Assembly: GCF_024112395.2 (NCBI RefSeq)
Contig: NZ_CP078013.2
Location: 1,550,001 to 1,614,000, forward strand
From: Pseudomonas pergaminensis
GTDB taxonomy: Bacteria > Pseudomonadota > Gammaproteobacteria > Pseudomonadales > Pseudomonadaceae
DNA: 64,000 nucleotides
Reading direction: 5' to 3'
Under the pieces are notes generated by a model that was given only the letters and a program-made list of their open reading frames with translations, made no database searches and was not told the origin of the DNA. This document shows, piece after piece, positions 8,316 through 19,399 of this stretch; the stretch's first letter is position 1; each line of letters begins with the position of its first letter. The translations under genes and the position numbers were made by a program.

Positions 8316-10013
8316 TCAGCGCCAGAACCCGTTGTCGAGCTGCTCAAGTTGACGGGTCAGTTCGCTGCGGGCTTCACGGATGCGGCGCTCGTCCTGGGTG
8401 TCGAGCACTTGCTGGAACTGCGCGGCCCAATGCCCGAGTTGCTCGCGCAGTTCGCCGAGGTTTTCCTGATAAAGGCGCTCGAGGCGCGCCGTGAGTACAG
8501 TGTTGACCTGTTGGTCGCGCGGATGAACCTTCAACTGCGCCAAGGCTTGCAGGCGTTGCTGGATCTCCTCCGGGCTGAGCACGCCTGGGTTGTTCTCGAT
8601 CACCAGCGAGTGCTGCTCGCCAGTCAGCGGGATGCTCACCTGGGCTTCCAGCAGGCCGTTGTTGTCGTAGGTGAAACGCACATCCAGCGAGACTTCACCG
8701 GCTTTGCGCTTGGGCACTGGGATATCCAGTTGGCCCAGTTCGATGTTGTCTTTGACCAGGCGGCTTTCGCCTTGGTAGATCTTGAGCAGTACGCGGGTCT
8801 GGTCGTCGTGAAGGGTGACCACGCTTTTGACGCGGCTCACCGGCACGCTGCTGTTGCGTTCGATCAGTGGCAGGTAGTGCCCGCTTTCGATATGGCCACC
8901 GTACTGGTTCGAGGTTTCGATACCGAGGGTGTAAGGGCACACATCGGTCAGCACCACTTCTTCCAGTGCCGCAGAGCGCGCCTTGAGGGCCGCCTGGATC
9001 GCGGCGCCATGGGCGACCACCTGGTCCGGGTCGAGGCTGATGGACGGGAAGCGGCCAAACAGACCGGCGGCGAGTTTGCGTACCAACGGCATGCGCGTGG
9101 TACCGCCCACCAACAGGATTTCATCCAGGTCGCCGACACGAATCCGCGCATCACGCAGGGCCCGTTCAATCGGCGCGCGCAGGCGTTCCAGCAGCGGTGT
9201 GTAAAGCTTGGCCAGTTCCTGCTGGGTGATGGTTTTCACCCATTGCTGGCCGTCGACACGCAGGGCGAATTCGGCACTGTCGTCCTGGCCCAGGGCTTTG
9301 CGCACCCGTTCGGCTTCGCGGCGCAGGGCTTGCAGCACGCTGCTGGTGGGCGGGAAGCCTTGGGCGTTGCGCTGGCTGTCGACGAAATGTTCGAGCAACA
9401 GGGTGTCGAAGTCTTCGCCGCCAAGGAAGTTGTCGCCGGCGCTGGCGCGGACTTCCATCACACCGTCGAACAGCTCGATGATCGACACGTCAAAGGTGCC
9501 GCCGCCGAGGTCGAAGACCAGGAACGAGGTTTCTTTGTCGCGCTGATGCAGGCCGTAAGCGAGGGCGGCAGCGGTGGGTTCGTTGATCAGTTTTTCAACG
9601 TTGAGCCCCGCCAGCTCGCCGGCAATGCGCGTGGCCTTGCGTTGGCCGTCGCTGAAATACGCGGGCACGCTGATCACGGCTTCGGTAACGGTGTGGCCGT
9701 ACGTACGCTCGATGTCTTCCTTCAGGCTTTTGAGCACCAGCGCGGAGAGTTCTTCCGGACGGAACGAGCGGTCGCCCAGGCGCACTTCGGTGGCACTGCC
9801 CATGAAGCGCTTGAACAGCGAAGTGGTCAGGTGCGGGTGGGTGTGCAGGCGCTCTTTGGCAGCCTGGCCTACCAGGACACGGCCTTGATCATCCAGCCCG
9901 ACCACGCTGGGGGTCAGCAACTGGCCAAGGGCATTGGGCACCAATTCGGCGGCGTCACCGCGCCAGACTGCAGCGAGACTGTTGGTGGTTCCCAGGTCGA
10001 TTCCTACGATCAT
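8316..10013 (-). CDS. hscC: HscC-type Hsp70 chaperone
   Basis: This 565-residue ATPase of the DnaK family has phosphate-1 motif [11 protein letters not shown] at the N-terminus, [11 protein letters not shown], the [10 protein letters not shown] phosphate-2 motif and the adenosine motif [12 protein letters not shown]. It is about 70 residues shorter than DnaK: the substrate-binding beta domain is present but the C-terminal lid is short, as in HscC (Hsc62). The ATG at 10013 is chosen because the product then begins [10 protein letters not shown]. The longer frame adds a low-complexity 24-residue leader. Pairing with the J-protein gene 11 bases downstream supports HscC rather than DnaK or HscA. 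E. coli HscC has been linked to sigma-70 inhibition. That role is not shown here. Confidence 0.9.
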   Translation of the reverse strand: MIVGIDLGTTNSLAAVWRGDAAELVPNALGQLLTPSVVGLDDQGRVLVGQAAKERLHTHPHLTTSLFKRFMGSATEVRLGDRSFRPEELSALVLKSLKEDIERTYGHTVTEAVISVPAYFSDGQRKATRIAGELAGLNVEKLINEPTAAALAYGLHQRDKETSFLVFDLGGGTFDVSIIELFDGVMEVRASAGDNFLGGEDFDTLLLEHFVDSQRNAQGFPPTSSVLQALRREAERVRKALGQDDSAEFALRVDGQQWVKTITQQELAKLYTPLLERLRAPIERALRDARIRVGDLDEILLVGGTTRMPLVRKLAAGLFGRFPSISLDPDQVVAHGAAIQAALKARSAALEEVVLTDVCPYTLGIETSNQYGGHIESGHYLPLIERNSSVPVSRVKSVVTLHDDQTRVLLKIYQGESRLVKDNIELGQLDIPVPKRKAGEVSLDVRFTYDNNGLLEAQVSIPLTGEQHSLVIENNPGVLSPEEIQQRLQALAQLKVHPRDQQVNTVLTARLERLYQENLGELREQLGHWAAQFQQVLDTQDERRIREARSELTRQLEQLDNGFWR

Positions 10014-10163
10014 TACGACAAGCTCCCTCTGTGGTCTGTAAGAATCTGTTACCAATTTTACCCTGAAAGGTTGAAGAGAAAGCAAGGTGGTAAAGCCTCG
10101 CAGGTTTATAGGAAACGGCTTGCCGGGGATAGCGGTGTTTCGGTGGTATTAAAAGGCAGGCAT

Positions 10164-10199
10164 AAAAAAACCGCTTCCGGTGAGGGAAGCGGTTTTTTT
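10164..10199. terminator. Bidirectional rho-independent terminator
   Basis: A hairpin CCGCTTCC/GGAAGCGG flanked by A and T runs on both sides. It sits just downstream of ttgC on the minus strand and ends the ttgABC operon. It also lies upstream of hscC, insulating that gene. Confidence 0.9.
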
Positions 10200-10215
10200 G
10201 TTTACAACAGCGCTA

Positions 10216-11673
10216 TCAGAACAACTTCAACGCCGGTGCTTCTTCTTTCAACGGCTCGTTCTTCGCGGTCTGCTCGTTCCAGCCACCGCCGAGGGCCTTG
10301 TACAGGTTGACCTCGCTGGTCAGCTGCGCCAGGCGGTCGGTGATCAGCGATTGCTGGGCACTGAACAGCTGGCGTTGGGCATCGAGGAACGTCAGGTTGC
10401 TGTCGACACCGATGCGGTAGCGACGTTCGGCCAGGCGGTAGTAATCCTGGTTGGCCGCGACGAAGCCACGCTGGGCCTCCAGTTGCTGCTTGTAGGTTTC
10501 ACGCGCGGCGAGGCCGTCGGAGACTTCCTGGAAGCCGGTCTGGATCGCCTTCTCGTAGTTCGCCACGTTGATCTCTTTCTGGATCTTCGAGTAGTCCAGG
10601 CTGGCGCGCAGGCTGCCGGCGTTGAAGATCGGGATGTTGATCTGCGGGGCGAACGACCAGGTGCCCGAGCCGCCTTTGAACAGGCCGCCGAGGTCCGGGC
10701 TCAGGGTGCCGGCGTTGGCCGTCAAGCTGATGCTCGGGAAGAACGCTGCACGGGCCGCGCCGATATTGGCGTTGGCGGCCTTGAGGTTGTACTCGGCCTG
10801 CAGGATGTCGGGGCGACGTTGCAGCAGGTCCGACGGCAAGCCGGCCGGCACTTCGCTGAGCAGGTCATCCGACAGCGGCTTGCTGGCGATATTCGCCGGC
10901 AGGCCGGTGCCTAGCAGCAGGGTCAGGCTGTTTTCGTCCTGGGCAACCTGGCGGGTATACCGGGCCAGTTGCACGCGGGCGTTTTCCACCGAGGTGCGCG
11001 CCTGGCTCAGGTCGAGGGCCGAGGCCACGCCGACTTCGTTGCTGCGCGAGGTGAGCTTGAAGCTCTGCTCGAACGCGCCCAGGGTGTCCTGGGTCAGCTT
11101 GAGCAGTTCCTTGTCGGCCTGCCAGGTCAGGTAGGCATTGGCCATGCTGGCCACCAGGCTGATCTGGGTACTGCGGCGTGCTTCTTCAGTGGCGAAGTAC
11201 TTCTGCAGCGCTTCTTCACTCAGGCTGCGCACGCGGCCGAACAGGTCCAACTCATAGGAGCTGATCCCGAGGGTGGCCGAGTATTGGCTGGTGATGTTCG
11301 CTTCGCCGGTCTGCGAGGCACGGGCCGGCACACGCTGGCGGCTGCCGCTGCCATTGGCCGACACGGCCGGGAACAGGTCGGCACGCTGGATGCGGTACTG
11401 CGCGGCATACGCGTCGATGTTCAGGGCCGCAACGCGCAGGTCACGGTTGTTCACCAGCGCGGTCTGGATCAGCTGTTGCAGGGCAGGGTCATGGAAAAAC
11501 TGCTTCCAGCCCTGCTCGGCAGCGGCCTGGTTCGGCGCCTGGGCCGACGAATACGCCGGCCCCTGCGGGAACTGCGCGGCCACCGGCGCTTCGGGGCGCT
11601 GATAGTCAGGTATCAGCGAGCAGCCACTGAGCACGAATGCCGTGACGGCTAGGGAAAGTAGCGACTTGCTCAT
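10216..11673 (-). CDS. ttgC: RND efflux outer-membrane channel TtgC/EmhC (OprM family)
   Basis: This 485-residue lipoprotein has lipobox VLSGC (Cys18) and two internal outer-membrane-factor repeats typical of TolC/OprM proteins, with conserved signatures [16 protein letters not shown] and [23 protein letters not shown] segments in the two halves. It forms the trimeric duct through which the TtgAB pump ejects drugs, solvents and aromatic compounds. It overlaps the end of ttgB by 4 bases (ATGA), so translation is probably coupled. A strong terminator follows within 20 bases of the stop. Confidence 0.93.
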   Translation of the reverse strand: MSKSLLSLAVTAFVLSGCSLIPDYQRPEAPVAAQFPQGPAYSSAQAPNQAAAEQGWKQFFHDPALQQLIQTALVNNRDLRVAALNIDAYAAQYRIQRADLFPAVSANGSGSRQRVPARASQTGEANITSQYSATLGISSYELDLFGRVRSLSEEALQKYFATEEARRSTQISLVASMANAYLTWQADKELLKLTQDTLGAFEQSFKLTSRSNEVGVASALDLSQARTSVENARVQLARYTRQVAQDENSLTLLLGTGLPANIASKPLSDDLLSEVPAGLPSDLLQRRPDILQAEYNLKAANANIGAARAAFFPSISLTANAGTLSPDLGGLFKGGSGTWSFAPQINIPIFNAGSLRASLDYSKIQKEINVANYEKAIQTGFQEVSDGLAARETYKQQLEAQRGFVAANQDYYRLAERRYRIGVDSNLTFLDAQRQLFSAQQSLITDRLAQLTSEVNLYKALGGGWNEQTAKNEPLKEEAPALKLF

Positions 11674-14600
11674 TGGCCAGCCTCTTTAGGAGTTTCAGTA
11701 GTGTCAGTCTTTTTACGTTCGCCAGCAGCGGATACGGTTGCGAAGAACAATGGCACCCAGAAGATCGCCAGGACAGTGGCCGTGATCATACCGCCAATTA
11801 CGCCGGTACCGATCGCGTGCTGGCTGCCTGAACCGGCGCCCGAGGAGATCGCCAGCGGCAGTACGCCGAGGATGAACGCCATGGAGGTCATGATGATCGG
11901 CCGCAGACGCATGCGCGACGCCTCGATGGCCGCCTCGACGATGCCTTTGCCCTGTTCGTGAAGCTCTTTGGCGAACTCCACGATCAGAATGGCGTTTTTC
12001 GCCGCCAGGCCCACCGTCACCAACAGGCCCACCTGGAAGAACACGTCGTTGGAGAGCCCGCGCATGCTGGTGGCGATCAACGCACCCACCACGCCCAGCG
12101 GCACGACCAGTACCACCGCGATCGGGATCGACCAGCTTTCGTACAGGGCCGCGAGGCACAGGAACACTACCAGCAGCGACAGGGCGTACAACGCAGGCGC
12201 CTGGGAGCCGGACAGACGTTCTTCGTACGACAGGCCCGTCCAGGCGTAACCCACGCCCGCCGGCAGTTCCTTGGCGATACGTTCGACTTCGGCCATGGCG
12301 TCACCGGTACTGTAGCCCGGAGCCGGGGTACCGAGGATTTCCATCGCCGCTACACCGTTGTAGCGCGAGAGTTTCGGCGAACCGAAGATCCACTTGCCCG
12401 AGGAGATGGCCGACATCGGCACCATCTTCCCGGAGTCGCTGCGCACGTACCACTTGTCCAGGTCTTCCGGGGACATGCGGCCAGCGGCCTCGCCTTGCAC
12501 GTACACCTTCTTCACTCGACCACGGTCGATGAAGTCGTTGACGTAGCTGCCACCCAGGGCAATCGACAGGGTCTGGTTGATGCTCGACAGCGAAATACCT
12601 TGGGCACTGGCCTTCTCGTCATCGACGGTGAGCTCGTACTGCGGCTCATCGTTCACGCCGTTGGGACGCACACCGGCCAGGATCTTGCTTTGCGCTGCCG
12701 CACCGAGGAACTGGTTGCGCGCTTCCATCAGTTTTTCGTGGCCGACACCGCCCTGGTCTTGCAGGAACACGTCGAAACCGGTGGCGTTACCCAATTCCAG
12801 AACCGAAGGCGGCACGATGGCAAATACCATAGCGTCCTTGAAGGCCCCGAAGAAGTAACCCTGGGCACGCTTGGCAACCTCGAATACCGACATGGACGAA
12901 TCGCGTTCATCCCACGGCTTGAGCATCACGAATGCCAGGCCCGAACTCTGGCCACGGCCGGCGAAGTTAAAGCCGTTTACTGTAAATACCGACTTCACAG
13001 CCTTGCCTTCGCCTGGCTCGCCTTCCTTGTCGTGGAGCAGGAAGGCGCGCATGTCGTCGATGACTTTCTGCGTACGTTCAGCCGAAGAGCCGACCGGGGT
13101 CTGCACCTGGGCGAAGATCACGCCCTGGTCTTCTTCTGGCAGGAACGCGCTTGGAATGCGGGTGAACAGCCAGATCATGCCGGCGAAGATGATCAGGTAC
13201 ACGAAGAATGCAGGAAACTTGTGCTTGATCATGTTGCCCACGCCGCGCTCGTAGCTCAGTACGCCACGGTCGAAGGTGCGGTTGAACCAGCCGAAGAAAC
13301 CACGCTTGGGTTGGCCGTGCTTTTCCGGGTCGATCGGCTTGAGCATGGTGGCGCACAAGGCCGGGGTAAAGATCAGGGCAACCAGTACCGACAACGCCAT
13401 GGCCGAAACGATGGTGATGGAGAACTGTTTGTAGATCACACCCGTAGAGCCGCCGAAGAACGCCATCGGCAACAGTACCGCCGACAGGACCAGGGCAATA
13501 CCCACCAGGGCGCCCTGGATCTGGCCCATGGATTTCACCGTCGCTTCTTTCGGCGACAGGTGTTCCTCGGCCATGACCCGCTCGACGTTTTCCACCACCA
13601 CAATGGCATCGTCCACCAGCAAGCCGATGGCCAGGATCATGCCGAACATGGTCAGGGTGTTGATGGTGAAGCCGAACGCGGCAAGGATCCCGAAGGTACC
13701 CAGCAATACCACCGGTACCGTCATGGTGGTGATGATGGTGGCGCGGAAGTTCTGCAGGAACAGGAACATCACCAGGAACACCAGCACGATCGCCTCGACC
13801 AGGGTGTGGACTACACCGGAGATCGATTCGGTTACGACTGGCGTGGTGTCATACGGCACCACCGCCTTCATGCCTGGTGGGAAGAACGGTTCCAGGGACG
13901 CCACGGTGGCACGGATGGCCTTGGCGGTGTCCAGGGCGTTGGCGCCCGATGCCAGCTTGATCGCCATGCCGGAAGCCGGCTTGCCGTTGAACTGTGCACT
14001 GATGCTGTAGTTTTGGCCGCCCAGTTCGATGCGGGCGATGTCACGCAGGCGCACTTGCGAACCGTCGGCATTCACCTTCATGAGGATCTTGCCGAACTCT
14101 TCGGCAGTCTGCAGGCGGGTCTTGCCGATGATGGTCGCGTTCAGCTGGGTGCCGGGCAGGGCAGGCAAACCGCCCAGTTGACCGGTGGCCACCTGTACGT
14201 TCTGGGCCGAGATCGCGGTGCTGACGTCTACCGGGGTCAACTGGTAGTTGTTCAGTTTGGCCGGGTCGAGCCAGATACGCATGGCGTACTGCGAACCGAA
14301 CACCTGGAAGTCACCGACGCCCGCGGTACGCGAGATCGGGTCCTGGATGTTGGACACGATGTAGTTGGACAAGTCGTCCTTGGTCATGCTGCCGTCTTCC
14401 GACACCAGACCGATCACCATCAGGAAGTTCTTCACCGACTTGGTCACGCGGATACCCTGCTGCTGCACTTCTTGCGGCAGCAGTGGGGTCGCCAGGTTCA
14501 GCTTGTTCTGCACCTGAACCTGGGCGATGTCCGGGTTGGTACCCTGGTTGAACGTCGCGGTGATGGTCATGCTGCCGTCGGAGTTACTGTCCGAGGCGAC

Positions 14601-14831
14601 ATAACGCAGGTTGTCGATACCGTTGAGCTGTTGCTCGATCACCTGCACCACGGTGTCCTGCACGGTTTGTGCGGACGCGCCTGGGTAGGTCACTTGGATG
14701 TCGATGGCGGTTGGCGCGATGGCCGGGTATTGGTTGATGGGCAACTTCAGGATCGACAGTGCCCCGACCAGCATGATCACCAGGGCAATTACCCAGGCGA
14801 AAATGGGACGGTCGATAAAAAATTTCGACAT
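11670..14831 (-). CDS. ttgB: RND multidrug efflux transporter TtgB/EmhB (AcrB/MexB family)
   Basis: A 1053-residue inner-membrane proton antiporter, full length for the hydrophobe/amphiphile RND family. It begins [20 protein letters not shown] like MexB and AcrB. The paired Asp residues of the proton relay are in [17 protein letters not shown], and the twelve-segment, two-loop layout is intact. It exports hydrophobic drugs, solvents and aromatics from the periplasmic side through TtgC. It starts 3 bases after ttgA and overlaps ttgC. In P. putida and P. fluorescens, orthologous pumps (TtgABC, EmhABC) give intrinsic multidrug or aromatic-hydrocarbon tolerance. Confidence 0.95.
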   Translation of the reverse strand: MSKFFIDRPIFAWVIALVIMLVGALSILKLPINQYPAIAPTAIDIQVTYPGASAQTVQDTVVQVIEQQLNGIDNLRYVASDSNSDGSMTITATFNQGTNPDIAQVQVQNKLNLATPLLPQEVQQQGIRVTKSVKNFLMVIGLVSEDGSMTKDDLSNYIVSNIQDPISRTAGVGDFQVFGSQYAMRIWLDPAKLNNYQLTPVDVSTAISAQNVQVATGQLGGLPALPGTQLNATIIGKTRLQTAEEFGKILMKVNADGSQVRLRDIARIELGGQNYSISAQFNGKPASGMAIKLASGANALDTAKAIRATVASLEPFFPPGMKAVVPYDTTPVVTESISGVVHTLVEAIVLVFLVMFLFLQNFRATIITTMTVPVVLLGTFGILAAFGFTINTLTMFGMILAIGLLVDDAIVVVENVERVMAEEHLSPKEATVKSMGQIQGALVGIALVLSAVLLPMAFFGGSTGVIYKQFSITIVSAMALSVLVALIFTPALCATMLKPIDPEKHGQPKRGFFGWFNRTFDRGVLSYERGVGNMIKHKFPAFFVYLIIFAGMIWLFTRIPSAFLPEEDQGVIFAQVQTPVGSSAERTQKVIDDMRAFLLHDKEGEPGEGKAVKSVFTVNGFNFAGRGQSSGLAFVMLKPWDERDSSMSVFEVAKRAQGYFFGAFKDAMVFAIVPPSVLELGNATGFDVFLQDQGGVGHEKLMEARNQFLGAAAQSKILAGVRPNGVNDEPQYELTVDDEKASAQGISLSSINQTLSIALGGSYVNDFIDRGRVKKVYVQGEAAGRMSPEDLDKWYVRSDSGKMVPMSAISSGKWIFGSPKLSRYNGVAAMEILGTPAPGYSTGDAMAEVERIAKELPAGVGYAWTGLSYEERLSGSQAPALYALSLLVVFLCLAALYESWSIPIAVVLVVPLGVVGALIATSMRGLSNDVFFQVGLLVTVGLAAKNAILIVEFAKELHEQGKGIVEAAIEASRMRLRPIIMTSMAFILGVLPLAISSGAGSGSQHAIGTGVIGGMITATVLAIFWVPLFFATVSAAGERKKTDTTETPKEAGQ

Positions 14832-14834
14832 GGG

Positions 14835-15983
14835 TTACTCCCCCTGGCCAGCAGCGGCAGCAGGAGCTGGAGCAGAACCGGCAGGCTTGGCGTTGTCGGC
14901 GTCCTTGACCTTGACTTCGATGCCCGGCTTGATGAATTGCAGGCCTTCAGTGATCACGCGGTCACCGGCGTTCAGGCCTTTTTCCACCAGCCAGTAGGCG
15001 CCGGCAGTGCGGTTGGCCACCAGTTGACGCTGCTCGACCTTGTTGTCCTTGTTCACCACCATGGCGGTCGGGATACCTTTGATATCACGGGTCACGCCTT
15101 GTTGGGGTGCCAGGATGGCCTTGCTGTTCACACCGGCCTGCAACTGGGCGTGCACGAACATGCCCGGCAGCAGCGTGTGGTCAGGGTTGGGGAACACGGC
15201 GCGCAGGGTCACGGAACCGGTGGTCTGGTCAACCGACACTTCGGAGAACTCCAGCTTGCCGTCCTGGCCGTAGTCGCTGCCGTCTTCCAGGGTCAGCTTG
15301 ACCTTGGCGGCATTGGCGCCGGCTTTTTCCAGTTGGCCGCTTTCCAGGTCACGGCGCAGTTTCAGCATTTCGGCCGAAGACTGCGTGACGTCGACGTAGA
15401 TCGGGTCCAGTTGCTGGATGACGGCCATGGAGTCGGCCTGGCCATTGCTGACCAGCGCGCCTTCGGTCACCGAGGAACGGCCGATACGCCCGGAGATAGG
15501 CGCGTACACCTTGGTGTAGCGCACGTTGATCTGGGCCGTTTGAACGTTTGCTTCCGCGGTCATGCGGTTGGCGACAGCGGTGTCGTATTCCTGGCGGCTC
15601 ACGGCCTGCTCATCGACCAACTGCTTGTAGCGGTCGGTGATGGATTTGGTCTGGGTCAGGCTGGCCTGTGCGCTTTTCAGGGTGGCTTCATACACCGACG
15701 GGTCGATCTGGTAGAGCTGTTGCCCTTCCTTCACGTCCGCGCCTTCCTTGAACAGGCGCTTGAGGATGATGCCGTTGACCTGTGGGCGAACTTCCGCGAT
15801 GCGGTAGGCGGTGGTGCGGCCTGGCAGCTCGGTGGTCAGGGTATAGGCTTGCGGTTGAATGGTGACCACGCCGACCTGAGGGGTTTGAGCGGGCGGAGCC
15901 GCTTCTTCCTTTTTACATCCGCTGAGCAGCGATGCCAGGGCGACGGCAGTGACCAGAGCGGTAACAGCTGGCTTAAGTTGCAT
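14835..15983 (-). CDS. ttgA: RND efflux periplasmic adaptor TtgA/EmhA (membrane fusion protein)
   Basis: A 382-residue lipoprotein adaptor with lipobox LLSGC (Cys23), a biotinyl-lipoyl-like barrel, a coiled-coil alpha hairpin around residues 95-175 and a beta-barrel domain ending in a Pro/Ala-rich tail. It bridges TtgB and TtgC. The ATG at 15983 is chosen because GAGGATC lies just before it and the signal peptide starts there. A frame 20 codons longer would extend into the operator region. First gene of ttgABC, transcribed from the divergent promoter controlled by TtgR. Confidence 0.93.
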   Translation of the reverse strand: MQLKPAVTALVTAVALASLLSGCKKEEAAPPAQTPQVGVVTIQPQAYTLTTELPGRTTAYRIAEVRPQVNGIILKRLFKEGADVKEGQQLYQIDPSVYEATLKSAQASLTQTKSITDRYKQLVDEQAVSRQEYDTAVANRMTAEANVQTAQINVRYTKVYAPISGRIGRSSVTEGALVSNGQADSMAVIQQLDPIYVDVTQSSAEMLKLRRDLESGQLEKAGANAAKVKLTLEDGSDYGQDGKLEFSEVSVDQTTGSVTLRAVFPNPDHTLLPGMFVHAQLQAGVNSKAILAPQQGVTRDIKGIPTAMVVNKDNKVEQRQLVANRTAGAYWLVEKGLNAGDRVITEGLQFIKPGIEVKVKDADNAKPAGSAPAPAAAAGQGE

Positions 15984-16072
15984 GAAGATCCTCGGGTCAG
16001 GCGCGCAGGGTGCGCACAAGAAGTGTGGAAGGGTAAAAAACAAGCTGTGAGTAGATAAGTAGCTTGCTACGC

Positions 16073-16102
16073 AATATACTTACGTTCATGGTTGTTTGTA
16101 AA
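16073..16102 (-). promoter_or_regulatory. ttgABC promoter with TtgR/EmhR operator
   Basis: On the minus strand, -35 TTTACA (16097-16102) and -10 TATATT (16073-16078) are spaced by 18 bases. The operator-like stretch 16077-16101, TTACAAACAACCATGAACGT followed by AAGTA on the minus strand, lies between and over these hexamers. It closely resembles, from memory, the P. putida TtgR operator. Binding there would block RNA polymerase, and ligand-bound TtgR would release it. The same segment lies upstream of ttgR, so the repressor is probably autoregulated. Confidence 0.8.
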
Positions 16103-16269
16103 CTCTTGACAGGCTTCGCGGAATGTTGACAAAGCAACGCCCAAAGCCTCGATTTTAGTACGTTCGGTGCCCATGACGGTGCCGTCCCACAATTATTCAG
16201 ATCATCGTTACCGCCTATTAAATCTGCGTTACCGATAGTCCCAAGTACCCTGATTGAGGTTTTACTGCC

Positions 16270-16902
16270 ATGGTTCGTCGCACCAAAGAGGAAGCTCAGG
16301 AAACGCGCAGCCAGATTCTCGAAGCCGCCGAGCAGGCCTTTTACGAGCGCGGCGTTGCGCGGACCACGCTGGCGGATATCGCCGCACTGGCCGGTGTGAC
16401 GCGGGGTGCTATCTATTGGCATTTCAGCAACAAGTCCGATTTGCTGCAGGCGCTGCTCGACACCCTGCATGAGCCGCTGGATGAACTGGCCAGGGCCAGT
16501 GAAAGCGAGGATGAACTCGACCCGCTGGGCTGCATGCGCAAGCTGTTGATTCATTTGTTTCATCAAGTAGCCCTGGACCCGAAAACCCGGCGCATCAACG
16601 AGATCTTGTTCCATAAGTGCGAATTCACCGATGAAATGTGCGACATGCGCCGCCAGCGTCAGACCCACAGCTTGGAGTGCAACCTGCGCATCGGCCTGAC
16701 ATTGCGTAACGCGGTCCATCGCGGGCAACTTCCGGAAAATCTCGACACTGCCCGTGGCGCAGTGTGCATCCACGCCTACATCAACGGTCTGATCGGCCAG
16801 TGGCTCCTGGTGCCCGACAGCTTCCAACTGCATCAGGAGGCCGAGCGCTGGGTGGATGCCGGGCTGGACATGCTGCGCTGGAGCCCAAGCCTGCGCAATT
16901 AA
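16270..16902 (+). CDS. ttgR: TetR-family repressor TtgR/EmhR
   Basis: A 210-residue TetR regulator. The N-terminal helix-turn-helix (residues 28-52, [20 protein letters not shown]) is nearly the AcrR/TtgR signature. The C-terminal ligand domain contains the long helices that bind drugs and aromatics in TtgR. It is divergent from ttgABC over a 286-base intergenic region with a clear operator. By family knowledge it represses ttgABC and itself and is derepressed by efflux substrates. The ATG begins [13 protein letters not shown], the standard start. Confidence 0.94.
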   Translation: MVRRTKEEAQETRSQILEAAEQAFYERGVARTTLADIAALAGVTRGAIYWHFSNKSDLLQALLDTLHEPLDELARASESEDELDPLGCMRKLLIHLFHQVALDPKTRRINEILFHKCEFTDEMCDMRRQRQTHSLECNLRIGLTLRNAVHRGQLPENLDTARGAVCIHAYINGLIGQWLLVPDSFQLHQEAERWVDAGLDMLRWSPSLRN

Positions 16903-16946
16903 GACAAAATGCGTAATTGCATCAGGTTGTGTCAACAGTAAAGCCC

Positions 16947-16968
16947 AAGGACCGTCAATCGTCCTTTT
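16947..16968 (+). terminator. Probable terminator after ttgR
   Basis: A six-base stem AAGGAC/GTCCTT with an eight-base loop is followed by a short T run. It lies 45 bases after the ttgR stop. The stem is short, so confidence is moderate. Confidence 0.5.
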
Positions 16969-17082
16969 GCCTGATAGGTGGGGTGACTTTATATACGGGC
17001 TGGCGGGCGGTTGATAGGTAGCCGACTAAGTATTTTGTAGCGATTTTGTTGCAGGGCTGTGAAGGAGTGTTTCCTGGCCCAT

Positions 17083-17118
17083 GAAAAAGCCCCGGTTCCT
17101 GCGAGCCGGGGCTTTCTC
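17083..17118. terminator. Terminator after the Old Yellow Enzyme gene
   Basis: A strong hairpin AAAGCCCCGG/CCGGGGCTTT with a short loop lies 17 bases beyond the stop of the minus-strand gene at 17135. It marks the end of the arsR-MFS-OYE operon. Confidence 0.85.
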
Positions 17119-17134
17119 GTTTCAGCACGTTACA

Positions 17135-18190
17135 TTACAGCGCCAGCGTCGGGTAATCGATGTAGCCGACCGGGCCTTTGCTATAGAAGGTGTCTGGACG
17201 TGCTTCGTTGAGCGGCGCATCAGCCTTCAAGCGCGCTGGCAAATCCGGGTTGGCAATGAACGGCACACCCCAGGCGACGGCATCGGCTTTACCTTCGGCC
17301 AGCCAGGCGTTGGCGCTGTCCTTGGTGAAGCGTTCGTTGGCGATGTAGGTGCCACCGAAAGCCTTCTTGAGTTGTGGACCGAGGCTGTCGGCGCCTTCTT
17401 TCTCACGGGAGCAGATAAACGCGATGCCACGCTTGCCCAATTCACTGGCGACGTAGGTGAAGGTCTCCGCCAGGTTGTCGTCGCCCATGTCATGGGAGTC
17501 GGCGCGCGGTGCGAGGTGCACACCCACGCGGCCAGCGCCCCAGACTTCGATGGCGGCGTCGGTCACTTCCAGCAGCAGGCGTGCACGGTTTTCCAGGGAG
17601 CCGCCGTACTGGTCGGTGCGCTTGTTGGTGCTGCTCTGCAGGAACTGGTCGAGCAGGTAGCCGTTGGCGCCATGGATTTCCACGCCGTCGAAACCGGCGG
17701 CCTTGGCGTTCTCGGCGCCGGTGCGGTAGGCGTCGATGATGTCGGCGATTTCAGCGGTTTCCAGTGCGCGTGGGGTCGGGTAGTCGGCCAGTGGGCGAAC
17801 CAGGCTGACGTGGCCTTTGGGCTGGATCGCGCTCGGTGCAACCGGGGTTTCGCCGTTCAGGTACGACTCATGGGAAATACGCCCCACGTGCCACAGTTGC
17901 AGGAAGATCTTGCCGCCCGCGCCATGCACGGCCTTGGTGACGTTGGCCCAGCCGCGCACCTGATCGTTGGACCAGATGCCCGGGGTGTCTGGGTAGCCCA
18001 CGCCCAGTGGCGTCACGGAGGTGGCTTCGCTGAGGATCAGCCCGGCGGAAGCGCGTTGCACGTAGTACTCGGCCATCAGCGCGTTGGGTACGCGACCGGC
18101 ATCGGCACGGCAGCGGGTCAGCGGCGCCATGATGATACGGTTCGACAGTTCCAGGTCGCCCAGTTTGATTGGATCGAAAATAGTCGTCAT
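17135..18190 (-). CDS. Old Yellow Enzyme family ene-reductase (NemA/XenB-like)
   Basis: This 351-residue FMN flavoenzyme has a TIM barrel of the OYE family. FMN and substrate residues are visible: MAPLTRCRA, QLWHVGR, and EIHGANGYLLDQF carrying His173 and Asn176, the pair that binds phenolic oxygen or the electrophile carbonyl. These enzymes reduce activated alkenes, nitrate esters, nitroaromatics and N-ethylmaleimide with NADPH. The ATG at 18190 is chosen because the family start MTTIFDPIKLG follows. The longer frame runs back through the MFS gene. It lies 29 bases after the MFS gene under an ArsR-family regulator, which suggests a detoxification operon. An alternative name would be XenB. Confidence 0.88.
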   Translation of the reverse strand: MTTIFDPIKLGDLELSNRIIMAPLTRCRADAGRVPNALMAEYYVQRASAGLILSEATSVTPLGVGYPDTPGIWSNDQVRGWANVTKAVHGAGGKIFLQLWHVGRISHESYLNGETPVAPSAIQPKGHVSLVRPLADYPTPRALETAEIADIIDAYRTGAENAKAAGFDGVEIHGANGYLLDQFLQSSTNKRTDQYGGSLENRARLLLEVTDAAIEVWGAGRVGVHLAPRADSHDMGDDNLAETFTYVASELGKRGIAFICSREKEGADSLGPQLKKAFGGTYIANERFTKDSANAWLAEGKADAVAWGVPFIANPDLPARLKADAPLNEARPDTFYSKGPVGYIDYPTLAL

Positions 18191-18219
18191 GGGGAAAGCA
18201 CCTTTGTCTTTGAAGTGGA

Positions 18220-19386
18220 TCAGTTGGTCGCAGGGGCCAGGTCGGCATCGCCGCTCTGACGGAAAGTAATCAGGGTCACCACCAGCGCGAGAATCGCCAG
18301 GGCCGCTGCGGCCAACGGCACGCTGGTCAGGCCGAAACCGTGGGCGATTACACTGCCGCCCACCCAGGCTCCGAGGGCGTTGCCGATGTTGAACGCGCCG
18401 ATGTTCAGGGTGGACACCAGGTTCGGTGCGGCCTTGCCGAAGGTCACTACGTTGATCTGCAGCGCAGGCACTGCGGCGAACGAGGCGGTGGCCCACAGGA
18501 ACAGGGTGATTTCAGTCGGAATCACAGCGATGCTGGTCCAGGTCAGTGCCGTGGAGACCACTGCCATGCTGATGAACACGCCGATCAGGGTTGCCGCCAG
18601 GCGCTTGTCCGCGAGTTTGCCGCCGATAATGTTGCCGACAGTGAGGCCCAGGCCGATCAGCAATAGGGTCCAGGTCACGCCCTTGGGCGACACGCCGGTG
18701 ACATCGCCGAGCAGCGGCGCGACATAGGTGAAGAGGGTGAACATGGACGCGGCAAACAATGCGGTCATGGTCAGCGACAGCCAGATGCCGGCGCCCTTGA
18801 GGGCCGCCAGTTCGGCGCGCATGTCGAGTTTCTCTTCATCACGCTTGGCGGGCAGGAAGCGGATCAGGCCGATCAACGCCACCACACCAATCACCGTCAC
18901 TGCCCAGAAGGTCGAGCGCCAGCCTGCTTCCTGGCCGAGTGCGGTACCCAGCGGTACACCGAGCACGTTGGCCAGGGTCAAGCCGGTGAACATCAGGGCC
19001 ACGGCCGAGGCACGCTTGTTGGCCGGCACCAGGTTGGCTGCGACCACCGAACCAATACCAAAGAACGCACCGTGACACAGCGCGGTAACGACACGGGCAA
19101 ACATCAGCACGTTGTAGTCACTGGCCAGGGCACAGAGCAGGTTGCCGATAATGAAGATCCCCATCAACGCTACCAGGGCCGCCTTGCGTGGCAGCTTGGC
19201 GGTGGCCAGTGCCATGAAGGGAGCACCGATGGCCACGCCCAGGGCGTAGCCGGTGACCAGCCAGCCAGCGCCGGGAATCGATACGCCCAGGTCCGTCGCC
19301 ACATCGGGCAACAAGCCCATGATGACGAACTCGGTGGTGCCGATGGCGAAGGCGCTGAGGGCCAGTATGAGTAGCGAGAGGGGCAT
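18220..19386 (-). CDS. MFS efflux transporter (DHA1 family, AraJ-like)
   Basis: A 388-residue inner-membrane carrier with twelve predicted segments. It has the DHA1 opening LILALSAFAIGTTEFVIMGL and motif MALATAKLPRKAAL in the loop between segments 2 and 3. Substrate is unknown; relatives export sugars, purines or drugs. It starts 13 bases after the arsR gene and is followed by the ene-reductase gene, so all three are probably one transcript. Export of an electrophile, or of the product of the reductase, would fit. Confidence 0.85.
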   Translation of the reverse strand: MPLSLLILALSAFAIGTTEFVIMGLLPDVATDLGVSIPGAGWLVTGYALGVAIGAPFMALATAKLPRKAALVALMGIFIIGNLLCALASDYNVLMFARVVTALCHGAFFGIGSVVAANLVPANKRASAVALMFTGLTLANVLGVPLGTALGQEAGWRSTFWAVTVIGVVALIGLIRFLPAKRDEEKLDMRAELAALKGAGIWLSLTMTALFAASMFTLFTYVAPLLGDVTGVSPKGVTWTLLLIGLGLTVGNIIGGKLADKRLAATLIGVFISMAVVSTALTWTSIAVIPTEITLFLWATASFAAVPALQINVVTFGKAAPNLVSTLNIGAFNIGNALGAWVGGSVIAHGFGLTSVPLAAAALAILALVVTLITFRQSGDADLAPATN

Positions 19387-19399
19387 TAGCGTTTCCTTG

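Noticed and set aside
8349..10310. A 653-codon frame antisense to hscC
   Set aside because: Shadow of hscC. The sequence on the other strand is a textbook Hsp70.
11958..16058. An open frame of over 1300 codons antisense to ttgB and ttgA
   Set aside because: It mirrors GC-rich third positions of the real genes. It has no recognisable domain, it is His/Gln-rich as such shadows are, and it runs through ttgABC.
17135..18496. A longer Old Yellow Enzyme starting at 18496
   Set aside because: The first 100 codons overlap the MFS gene in another frame and have no OYE similarity; the family start is at 18190.
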